5,311 bases of DNA from Actinomycetota bacterium (GTDB lineage Bacteria; Actinomycetota; Actinomycetes; Nanopelagicales; Nanopelagicaceae). The stretch spans positions 1 through 5,311 of the forward strand of contig WLQV01000086.1 in NCBI GenBank assembly GCA_009697555.1. Direction: 5' to 3'. The notes under the pieces are model-generated. The model was given only the letters and a program-made list of their open reading frames with translations. It searched no databases and was not told the DNA's origin. Both the position numbers and the translations under genes were made by a program. Shown here one piece after another: positions 1-5,311 of this stretch (position 1 is the stretch's first letter; every line of letters starts with the position of its first letter).

Positions 1-1
1 A

Positions 2-1045
2 CCATTCCTTATCGGAAAAGATGTTTCCCGTATCGAAGATATTTGGCAGACATCAATGGTTAACTCGTATTGGCGCAATGGTCCAGCTCTTAACAATGCA
101 ATCTCTGGTGTTGACATGGCGCTCTGGGATATTGCAGGCAAGCGCGCAAACATGCCGGTTTACGATCTGCTCGGTGGCAAGACTCGTGAAGGTGCAGCGG
201 TTTATCGCCACGCAGATGGCAAGAGCGTTAATGAAGTTGAAGACAATGTTCGCAAATATCTCGAGCAGGGGCTGCTCTATGTTCGCGCCCAAATGGGTGG
301 TTACGGCGGACGTATCCATGACATTAAGTCACCAGAGGGTGCACCAGAGGGTGCGTACTTCGATCCTCATGCATACATGCGCGACACAGTTCGTCTCTTC
401 GAGCATCTGCGCAACACGATCGGAAATGACTTTGAAACTCTGCACGATGTTCACGAGCGCTTGGCGCCAATCGAAGCAGTGCGACTCTCAAAAAATCTCG
501 AGCCTTACCGCCTCTTCTTCTTAGAAGATGCGCTCGCTCCTGAGCAGGTAGATTGGTTTGCAATTATGCGCCAACAGAGTGCAACTCCAATTGCGATGGG
601 TGAGCTTTTTACACATCCACAAGAGTGGTTGCCACTGATTCAGAATCGCTTGATTGACTTTATCCGCTGCCATATCTCCACAATTGGCGGCCTCACTCCA
701 GCTAAAAAATTGGCACATCTCTGTGAGGCATTTAGTATCCGCACCGCATGGCATGGCCCCGGCGATGTTTCACCAATTGGCCACGCTGCAAATCTCCATC
801 TTGATTTGAGCAGTGCCAACTTTGGTATCCAAGAGTGGTGGGGACCTAGCGAACAGATTAAAGAAGTATTCCCTGGCACACCAGAACTTCGTGGCGCTTA
901 TGTTTACGCCAACGATAAGCCTGGTCTAGGTATCGATATCGATGAGAAGTTAGCTGCAAAATATCCTTGCGACAATACTCAATCGATTCGTCCAAAGGGA
1001 TGGACTACCGCCAGAACTCCTGACGGCGGTTCTTGGCGTCCATAA
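2..1045 (+). CDS. ManD/RspA-subgroup sugar-acid dehydratase, copy 1 (5' end cut by window edge)
   Basis: This is an enolase-superfamily enzyme of the D-mannonate dehydratase (ManD, also annotated starvation-sensing RspA) subgroup. Characterised members dehydrate D-mannonate or D-gluconate to 2-keto-3-deoxy-D-gluconate in the cytoplasm, using Mg2+. The frame is open from base 2, and 347 residues are visible. Alignment with the complete copy downstream shows about 58 N-terminal residues missing, so the whole protein should be about 405 aa and start some 173 bases left of the window. The in-frame ATG at 56 is internal, not the start. In the visible fragment, HDVHER supplies Asp149 and His151, FLED supplies Glu175 and MGEL supplies Glu201, the three metal-ligand strands. 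WHGPGD gives His251 and IQEW gives Glu278. All match family active-site positions. The barrel is intact and I see no frameshift. Its stop overlaps the ATG of copy 2, implying co-transcription and translational coupling. The family is secure; the substrate is not. Confidence 0.9.
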   Translation, partial: PFLIGKDVSRIEDIWQTSMVNSYWRNGPALNNAISGVDMALWDIAGKRANMPVYDLLGGKTREGAAVYRHADGKSVNEVEDNVRKYLEQGLLYVRAQMGGYGGRIHDIKSPEGAPEGAYFDPHAYMRDTVRLFEHLRNTIGNDFETLHDVHERLAPIEAVRLSKNLEPYRLFFLEDALAPEQVDWFAIMRQQSATPIAMGELFTHPQEWLPLIQNRLIDFIRCHISTIGGLTPAKKLAHLCEAFSIRTAWHGPGDVSPIGHAANLHLDLSSANFGIQEWWGPSEQIKEVFPGTPELRGAYVYANDKPGLGIDIDEKLAAKYPCDNTQSIRPKGWTTARTPDGGSWRP

Positions 1046-2259
1046 TGTCTAAACCAGTAACTATCACCGATGTAAAGGTGATCCTTACTGCCCCAGAGGG
1101 AATCAACTTAGTTGTTATTAAAGTTGAAACTTCTGAGCCAGGTTTGTATGGACTCGGTTGCGGCACATTTACGCAGCGCTACTTAACAGTGGCAACTGCG
1201 GTAAATGATTACCTCCGCGATTTTCTCATCGGTAAAGATGTCGCCAATATCGAAGATATTTGGCAGACATCGCAGGTGCACTCTTCATGGCGCAATGGTC
1301 CATCACTGAATAATGCACTCTCTGGCGTTGACATGGCGCTCTGGGATATTGCAGGTAAGCGCGCAGGAATGCCAGTTTACGATTTACTCGGCGGCAAGAC
1401 TCGCGAAGCGGCTGCGGTCTATCGCCATGCGGATGGAAAAGATGTTCATGAAGTTGAAGACAATGTGCGCAAATTTATGGATCAAGGACTGCTTTATATT
1501 CGCTGCCAGATGGGCGGATACGGCGGAAGAGTCAGCGAGCTATCGCGCGCTGAGAACACACCACCAGGGTCATATTTCGATCCACATCAATATGCACGTG
1601 ACACTGTAAAAGTCTTCGAGCATGTGCGAAGCACGATCGGCAACGACATTGAATTGCTGCACGATGTTCACGAGCGCCTAGCTCCGATTGAAGCGGTTCG
1701 CCTGTCAAAGAATTTGCAGAAATACCGCCTCTTCTTCTTAGAAGATGCGCTCGCTCCTGAACAAGTTGAGTGGTTCAAAATTATGCGCCAACAGAGCACA
1801 ACTCCAGTTGCGATGGGAGAGCTTTTTGTTAATCCGCAGGAGTGGCTCCACCTTATTTCTAATCGCCTGATTGATTTTATTCGCTGCCACATTTCAACAA
1901 TTGGTGGAATTACACCAGCGAAGAAGTTGGCACATTACTGTGAAGGATTTAGCGTTCGCACCGCATGGCACGGTCCGGGCGATGTTTCACCAGTAGGTCA
2001 TGCGGCAAATCTTCACCTTGATTTAAGTAGCGCTAACTTTGGTGTGCAAGAGTGGTATGGACCAAGTGATGTTATTCGCGAAGTCTTTCCTGGCACACCC
2101 GAACTTCGCCGCGGCTATCTCTATCCCAATAGCAATCCAGGTTTGGGAATTGATATTGATGAGAGACTCGCTGCAAAATTTCCTTGTGATAACTCCAAGT
2201 CAGTTCCCAATATGTGGACTACTGCCCGAACTCGTGACGGGGCCTCAGCCCGCCCTTAG
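1045..2259 (+). CDS. ManD/RspA-subgroup sugar-acid dehydratase, copy 2 (complete, 404 aa)
   Basis: This is a complete second copy of the same enolase-superfamily dehydratase, 404 aa, the usual ManD length. Residues 1-120 form the N-terminal capping domain and about 125-380 the (beta/alpha) barrel. Predicted metal ligands are Asp207 (in HDVHER), Glu233 (FLED) and Glu259 (MGEL). His209, His309 (WHGPGD), Glu336 (VQEW), Arg153 and the Tyr159 loop (GGYGGR) are the other likely active-site residues, by analogy with Novosphingobium ManD. The residue after His-Gly is Pro where, as I recall, high-activity ManDs have Ala (HGATD), so D-mannonate may be a poor or non-native substrate. I chose the ATG at 1045 because it sits in a TAATG overlap with the stop of copy 1 and gives the family N-terminus (MSKPVTITDVKV). 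An in-frame TTG at 1033 would add only four residues inside copy 1. It is about 79% identical to copy 1. Gluconate, mannonate, gulonate or a related aldonate are all possible substrates. Confidence 0.92.
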   Translation: MSKPVTITDVKVILTAPEGINLVVIKVETSEPGLYGLGCGTFTQRYLTVATAVNDYLRDFLIGKDVANIEDIWQTSQVHSSWRNGPSLNNALSGVDMALWDIAGKRAGMPVYDLLGGKTREAAAVYRHADGKDVHEVEDNVRKFMDQGLLYIRCQMGGYGGRVSELSRAENTPPGSYFDPHQYARDTVKVFEHVRSTIGNDIELLHDVHERLAPIEAVRLSKNLQKYRLFFLEDALAPEQVEWFKIMRQQSTTPVAMGELFVNPQEWLHLISNRLIDFIRCHISTIGGITPAKKLAHYCEGFSVRTAWHGPGDVSPVGHAANLHLDLSSANFGVQEWYGPSDVIREVFPGTPELRRGYLYPNSNPGLGIDIDERLAAKFPCDNSKSVPNMWTTARTRDGASARP

Positions 2260-2361
2260 TCAAATCGCGTAACATTTCGTTATCACTATTCAAACCCACG
2301 GACATTCAGCAAGAGCGAGTTTGTGAATAGCCAAAGAAGTGGATTTCACCCCTGATTTTCC
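2260..2361. other. Upstream part of the spacer between the dehydratases and the binding-protein gene
   Basis: This stretch has no gene I can support. It holds an imperfect inverted repeat: CTATTCA at 2286-2292 pairs with TGAATAG at 2324-2330, with a loop of about 31 bases. A run of T does not follow, so it is not a convincing intrinsic terminator. A 4-bp GGGC/GCCC hairpin at 2240-2251, at the end of the dehydratase gene, is too weak to call. Whether transcription of the dehydratase genes ends here or reads into the transporter genes cannot be decided from the sequence. Confidence 0.4.
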
Positions 2362-2390
2362 TTGCCTTACCTACCCGTAACACCCACAAT
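2362..2390 (+). promoter_or_regulatory. Candidate sigma-70-type promoter for the binding-protein gene
   Basis: TTGCCT at 2362-2367 resembles a -35 box (4 of 6 to TTGACA). CACAAT at 2385-2390 resembles a -10 box (4 of 6 to TATAAT), with a 17-base spacer. Transcription would start near 2397 and give a leader of about 55 bases. The spacing is ideal but both boxes are weak matches, so this is a suggestion only. Its position just upstream of the dyad at 2406-2428 fits a repressible promoter. Confidence 0.3.
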
Positions 2391-2405
2391 TACTCCTGAT
2401 GTGCG

Positions 2406-2428
2406 GTTGGCGTCACCCGGGTGCCAAC
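2406..2428 (+). promoter_or_regulatory. Interrupted dyad, candidate operator or leader hairpin
   Basis: GTTGGC at 2406-2411 is the exact reverse complement of GCCAAC at 2423-2428. Between them is the perfect palindrome ACCCGGGT (2415-2422). Without the three bases GTC at 2412-2414 the whole would be a perfect 20-bp palindrome centred on CG. Such CG-centred dyads are typical of LacI-family operators, which often control CUT1 sugar transporters. It lies about 10 bases downstream of the proposed transcription start and 10 bases before the Shine-Dalgarno site, so it could instead act as an RNA hairpin. No regulator gene is visible in the window. Confidence 0.4.
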
Positions 2429-2438
2429 TACATACAAC

Positions 2439-2444
2439 AGGAGG
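2439..2444 (+). promoter_or_regulatory. Strong Shine-Dalgarno site that fixes the TTG start of the binding protein
   Basis: AGGAGG, a full match to the anti-Shine-Dalgarno core, sits seven bases before the TTG at 2452. This selects the TTG over the upstream in-frame TTG at 2362, and places the signal peptide exactly at the N-terminus of the product. Confidence 0.85.
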
Positions 2445-2451
2445 AAATCCC

Positions 2452-3795
2452 TTGAAAAAGAAACTACTTGCTGGCGTAACTGCTGCGCTCGTTGGTCTGT
2501 CGCTCAGCCCAATGATCTCTGCAAACGCTGCAACACCACTTCAAAAAGAGATCGCTGCCATCAACAAGAGCGGCGATACTTTTCAATACTGGATCGGTCT
2601 GATCTTCTCTGATGATGCAAATGCTCAAGCAGTGAACTCAATTAAAGCTTGGGGTGCAACACGTGGCATCAAGGTAAATCCAGTTCTCGTAAACCAGAAC
2701 AACCTCACTTCACAAATCACCGCTGCGCTTACCGCTGGCACCATGCCAGACGCATTTGATTCAAGCTCAGGCTTGATGTTGCAACTTGGTTCAAAGAACC
2801 TCGTCAACGTTCAAGCACTTCATGATGAATTGGCTGCCAAGTACGGCGGATTGAATAAGGCTGCAACACAATTCAATCTTTCAACTTATGGTGGAAAGGG
2901 TCTCGGAGTTCCTTACGGAATTAACGGAAACCTTCTTAACCGTCGCCTCGATTTGATCAAGGCAAGCGGTGGATCAGCACAGCCACCAAAGACTTGGGAA
3001 GAAGCACTCTCAACTGCATACAACGCACAAAAGGTTGGTGCATGGGGCTTTAACACAGGTAACGTCGGCGATGCTGAAGGTGTATTCCAGGCAATGTTCC
3101 GTGATTACGGCGCACGCACTGGTAACGATGAAGGCACAAAGTGCACAATCGACACCCAAGCAACTAAAGACTTCATGACACTTGTTAAGAAGGCTTACGA
3201 CAAGGGTCTCTACCCTTCAGATTCAAGCAACTCTGATGGTGCATGGGATAACAACAAGTACCTCGGTGGCAAGGCTGTAATGATTGCTAACCCAGGTTCT
3301 GTGTACACCACACTTATCGGCGGATCTGCAACATGGGATAAGAACCCAACACTTGCAAAGAACACTGGCTTCTCACCACTTCCTGGTGGTCCAGTTATGC
3401 AGGTTGCACCATCTGATGGTTGGCTTCGCGTGATCTCAAAGTCATCGAAGTACCCAGAACTTGGTAAGGATCTCATCCGTTACCTCATGGGCCGTAACAA
3501 CATGCAGGAGTACTACAGCAAGGCCATTTATGGTCCTGCATTTAAGGCATACAACACCTTCACATTCTGGCGCGTTGCTAACGACCCAGCTCGTGCAGGT
3601 TTGTACCTTCTTGCAACTGCTGGTACTGCAGGTAACTACCCAGACATGAACAATGCACAAAATGCAGAGTTCCATGGTGGATTCGGTCTTTCAAAGATGG
3701 TTCAGGCCTACCTCTACGGTGGCAAGACCATGACTGAGGCAATCACAGCTGCACAAGCTAGCTGCCAAGCAATCTACGACAAGTACAAGAAGTAA
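2452..3795 (+). CDS. CUT1-family ABC transporter solute-binding protein (447 aa)
   Basis: This is an extracellular solute-binding protein of the SBP_bac_1/SBP_bac_8 type that captures a carbohydrate and delivers it to the MalF/MalG-type permeases downstream. The TTG start gives MKKK, a hydrophobic core over about residues 5-20, and a likely signal peptidase I site after SANA (residue 26). There is no lipobox cysteine. Family signs are the first-lobe segment ending LTAGTMPD (near 93-100), GVPYGINGN (152-160), PPKTWEEAL (178-186), W265 with GGKAVMIANPG (272-282), and the PLPGGP/GWLRVISKSSKYPE stretch (309-336). Aromatic residues such as W48, W199, W265, W324 and W373 could stack on sugar rings. 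The only cysteines are C231 and C438. Length is normal for the family. AAC is used for about 27 of 33 Asn codons, unlike the neighbouring genes, indicating high expression. A mono- or oligosaccharide, or a uronate derivative, is likely; the ligand cannot be named. Confidence 0.93.
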   Translation: MKKKLLAGVTAALVGLSLSPMISANAATPLQKEIAAINKSGDTFQYWIGLIFSDDANAQAVNSIKAWGATRGIKVNPVLVNQNNLTSQITAALTAGTMPDAFDSSSGLMLQLGSKNLVNVQALHDELAAKYGGLNKAATQFNLSTYGGKGLGVPYGINGNLLNRRLDLIKASGGSAQPPKTWEEALSTAYNAQKVGAWGFNTGNVGDAEGVFQAMFRDYGARTGNDEGTKCTIDTQATKDFMTLVKKAYDKGLYPSDSSNSDGAWDNNKYLGGKAVMIANPGSVYTTLIGGSATWDKNPTLAKNTGFSPLPGGPVMQVAPSDGWLRVISKSSKYPELGKDLIRYLMGRNNMQEYYSKAIYGPAFKAYNTFTFWRVANDPARAGLYLLATAGTAGNYPDMNNAQNAEFHGGFGLSKMVQAYLYGGKTMTEAITAAQASCQAIYDKYKK

Positions 3796-3824
3796 ATCGT
3801 CGCTAGAGAGCTATAAGTAGTACA

Positions 3825-3862
3825 GGAAGGCAGTGGCAACCTAAAAGTTGCCACTGCCTTCT
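3825..3862 (+). terminator. Perfect 15-bp hairpin between binding-protein and permease genes (partial terminator or mRNA-stabilising element)
   Basis: GAAGGCAGTGGCAAC (3826-3840) and GTTGCCACTGCCTTC (3847-3861) form a 15-bp perfect stem with the six-base loop CTAAAA. A G-U pair at 3825/3862 can extend it. Only TCTT follows, not a T tract, so termination should be leaky at most. In malE-malF style operons such a stem protects the upstream message from 3' exonucleases and lowers downstream expression, giving excess binding protein. I infer that role here. Confidence 0.8.
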
Positions 3863-3920
3863 CTTACAAAAGTTTGTTGATAGTGTGTAAAAAATTTGTA
3901 AAGGGAGATTTCATAAAGCA
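3863..3920 (+). promoter_or_regulatory. AT-rich leader of the permease genes with a spaced ribosome binding site
   Basis: After the hairpin the spacer is AT-rich. AAGGGAG at 3901-3907 is the only Shine-Dalgarno match before the ATG at 3921, with an unusually long 13-base gap, which suggests modest translation of the first permease. TTACAAA (3864-3870) and TTTGTAA (3895-3901) are perfect inverted repeats, and the second touches the Shine-Dalgarno site, so pairing could hide it. TTGATA at 3877-3882 resembles a -35 box but has no good -10 partner at 16-18 bases, so I do not call an internal promoter. Confidence 0.4.
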
Positions 3921-4823
3921 ATGAGTACATCAACAGTTGCAATAGAGAAGAAAAAGCGCGGGCTATTTGCCGGCGATAATCTCTTTGGCTATCTCATGAT
4001 GACTCCAGCAATCTCTGTTCTTCTTATCTTCTTTGCCTATCCAATTTTCTATGAAGTAAGTTCTAGTTTGACCAACAAGAGCGTGGGCCAAGATGGCAAG
4101 TGGATTGGCTTCGCCAATTACGCCTTTCTCCTCAAAGATCCCACATTTCTTAAGGCCTGCCTCAACACCGTAATTTATGTATCAATTACCCAGATGGGTA
4201 AATTTATTCTTGGCCTCTCTGTGGCACTCTTGCTACAACAGAAACTTCGTGGACGCGGTCTCATTCGCTCCCTTGTTCTTATTCCTTATGCGATGCCGGG
4301 CTTCGTTGCCTATCTTGTATGGAAGTTGATTTATAACCCCGATGTAGGCGCACTCAATATTTTTCTTCATCAAATTGGTGTTCTAGATCAGCCAATTTCC
4401 TTTGTGAGCGACCGCACCTGGGCTATGCCAGCTGTTCTCCTCGCAACAATTTGGAAGGGCTTTCCCTTCTGGACCATTATGTTTTTGGCGGCCCTGCAAT
4501 CAGTTCCTAAGGAACTTTATGAAGCCGCAGCGGTAGATGGCGCAAATGCATGGCATCGCTTCCGCCACATCTCCCTGCCTGGAATTCGCCCAATTATTCT
4601 GGTGGTCTTCTTGCTCTCCACTGTAAATACGATTAACTCATTTGAAGCAGTCTGGCTCCTCACCGGAGGTGGCCCAGCCGATGCCACACTGATCTTGCCA
4701 ATCTTTGCCTATCGCAGCTTAAGTGCATTTCAGATTGGTCAAGCAGCTGCGGCAGCGCTCATTCTTGTTCCCCCAGTTTTGATCTTCGTATTTTTTATCT
4801 TGCGCAAAATGAAGAAGGATTAA
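3921..4823 (+). CDS. CUT1-family ABC transporter permease, MalF type (300 aa)
   Basis: This is an inner-membrane subunit of a carbohydrate ABC importer (binding-protein-dependent transport domain, PF00528 type). After a charged cytoplasmic N-terminus (EKKKRG), six hydrophobic segments are visible at about 23-42, 81-105, 114-137, 168-191, 224-246 and 274-294. The EAA loop that contacts the ATPase is at 201-220, with EAA at 201-203, Gly207 and the closing LP at 219-220. LTGGGPADAT (247-256) is typical of the MalF-type, first permease of CUT1 systems. The length is normal for the short form without the extra periplasmic domain of E. coli MalF. The ATG is the first good start and is preceded by AAGGGAG. 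The gene follows the binding-protein gene after 125 bases that include a strong hairpin, and precedes the partner permease by two bases. It should pair with that partner as a heterodimer. Confidence 0.94.
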   Translation: MSTSTVAIEKKKRGLFAGDNLFGYLMMTPAISVLLIFFAYPIFYEVSSSLTNKSVGQDGKWIGFANYAFLLKDPTFLKACLNTVIYVSITQMGKFILGLSVALLLQQKLRGRGLIRSLVLIPYAMPGFVAYLVWKLIYNPDVGALNIFLHQIGVLDQPISFVSDRTWAMPAVLLATIWKGFPFWTIMFLAALQSVPKELYEAAAVDGANAWHRFRHISLPGIRPIILVVFLLSTVNTINSFEAVWLLTGGGPADATLILPIFAYRSLSAFQIGQAAAAALILVPPVLIFVFFILRKMKKD

Positions 4824-4825
4824 TC

Positions 4826-5311
4826 GTGATTAAAGAGAAAAAAAGCTTTGTCATTACTAAGTACTCTTTTGTAGCAGTAATTCTGGTCTTTGTAGTCTTT
4901 CCGCTTTACTACATGATCACGATGTCATTTCGCACTCAATCTTCGCTCTATTCAAAGTTGAGTTATCTACCGGTGGACATTCAATCGAAGAATTACATTC
5001 GAGCATTTCACTCCACCCAATTTCTCCGTGGCCTCACAAATAGCTTGCTTATTGGCGTAGTCACCACTCTGGTTGCGCTGGTCTTCAGCATTATGGCCGC
5101 CTATTCACTGACAATTTTGCGCTATCGCGGCCGCGATACTTTGGGACGTTTAATGGTGATCGCCTTCCTTACTCCTGGCGCGCTCCTCTTTATTCCACTC
5201 GCTGCCCTTGCTTCAACTTTCCATCTCTCCAACTCAATCAAGGGCTTGATGGCTATTTACTTGAGTTTTACCGTGCCACTCGGAACCTATCTATTGATTG
5301 GCTTCTTTAAG
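4826..5311 (+). CDS. CUT1-family ABC transporter permease, MalG type (3' end cut by window edge)
   Basis: This is the second membrane subunit of the importer. GTG at 4826 starts a frame that stays open to the last base (162 residues). AAGGA at 4815-4819, inside the last codons of the preceding permease gene, lies six bases upstream and supports this start. Only two bases separate it from the previous stop, so translation is probably coupled. Hydrophobic segments lie at about 12-33, 71-95, 108-130 and 140-160. The N-terminal pattern (FPLYYMITMSFR, then SYLPVD and a KNYIRAF segment) is typical of the MalG-type, second permease. Family members are about 270-280 aa, so roughly 110-120 residues, including the EAA loop, lie beyond the window. 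The product pairs with the upstream MalF-type subunit. Its substrate follows that of the binding protein and is unknown. Confidence 0.92.
   Translation, partial: MIKEKKSFVITKYSFVAVILVFVVFPLYYMITMSFRTQSSLYSKLSYLPVDIQSKNYIRAFHSTQFLRGLTNSLLIGVVTTLVALVFSIMAAYSLTILRYRGRDTLGRLMVIAFLTPGALLFIPLAALASTFHLSNSIKGLMAIYLSFTVPLGTYLLIGFFK

Larger units (their letters stand above)
2..2259 (+). repeat. Tandem duplication of the dehydratase gene (period 1217 bp)
   Basis: The two dehydratase genes are diverged direct copies. Identical DNA blocks recur at a constant offset of 1217 bp: 110-138 with 1327-1355 (29 bp), 440-460 with 1657-1677 (21 bp) and 506-543 with 1723-1760 (38 bp). The fixed offset shows no net insertion or deletion across that part. 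Near the C-terminus copy 1 has one extra residue. Silent positions differ widely elsewhere, so the duplication is not recent, or the copies were acquired separately and conserved blocks were kept similar by conversion or codon choice. Confidence 0.85.

Noticed and set aside
56..58. ATG at 56 as the start of dehydratase copy 1
   Set aside because: The same frame is open to the left edge and matches copy 2 residue by residue upstream of this codon, so it is an internal methionine.
1033..1044. TTG at 1033 as the start of dehydratase copy 2
   Set aside because: The ATG at 1045 is in a classic stop-start overlap and gives the usual 404-aa length and N-terminal motif; the TTG adds four residues with no support.
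21..2272. Open frames in other frames and on the minus strand within the dehydratase genes
   Set aside because: Equivalent spurious frames appear at matching places in both copies because the coding sequence is shared; they lack ribosome binding sites and recognisable protein features.
2362..2451. A longer N-terminus for the binding protein from the TTG at 2362
   Set aside because: It would put about 30 polar, proline-rich residues before the signal peptide and has no ribosome binding site, while the TTG at 2452 has AGGAGG at the right distance.
2421..3675. Overlapping frames inside the binding-protein gene, both strands
   Set aside because: They are short, rich in Thr, Ser, Arg and Cys as expected of out-of-frame reading, and lie fully within a well-supported gene.
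3874..3905. An internal promoter before the MalF-type permease gene
   Set aside because: TTGTTG and TTGATA look like -35 boxes, but no acceptable -10 box lies 16-18 bases downstream.
1..5311. tRNA, rRNA, CRISPR, insertion sequence, riboswitch or phage features
   Set aside because: Reading both strands I saw no repeat array, transposase, terminal inverted repeats of an element, or conserved RNA fold that would support any of these.

Overview
The window reads as part of a bacterial sugar or sugar-acid catabolism and uptake cluster. All genes are on the + strand. Base composition is medium by eye. Start codons are mixed (ATG, GTG and TTG), with Shine-Dalgarno sites such as AGGAGG. The proteins fit an actinobacterium of medium GC, possibly a planktonic freshwater lineage. 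That placement is a low-confidence inference from style, because no marker gene is present.

Layout. Positions 2-1045 hold the 3' part of an enolase-superfamily dehydratase gene of the D-mannonate dehydratase (ManD/RspA) subgroup, cut by the left edge. It overlaps by one base (TAATG) a complete second copy of the same family at 1045-2259. The two proteins are about 79% identical by hand alignment, and blocks of identical DNA recur at a fixed distance of 1217 bp, so this is a tandem gene duplication. A 192-bp spacer follows, with a candidate promoter, an interrupted dyad that could be an operator, and a strong ribosome binding site. Next is a CUT1-type solute-binding protein (TTG start at 2452, end 3795) with a cleavable signal peptide. 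A 15-bp perfect hairpin lies between it and a MalF-type permease (3921-4823). A MalG-type permease starts with GTG at 4826 and runs off the right edge.

How the genes work together (inference). The binding protein captures a carbohydrate outside the membrane and the two permeases form the channel. The ATPase is not in the window; it may be encoded beyond the right edge or be a shared MsiK-type subunit. The two dehydratases would act in the cytoplasm on an aldonic acid made from the imported compound, giving a 2-keto-3-deoxy sugar acid. The hairpin after the binding-protein gene and that gene's strong codon bias both suggest it is made in large excess over the permeases, as in malE-malF style operons.

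I see no RNA gene, mobile element, CRISPR array or phage gene. I did not find a clearly new system. The most notable points are the tandem dehydratase pair with a divergent loop, the binding protein without a lipobox, and the two dyad structures around the binding-protein gene.
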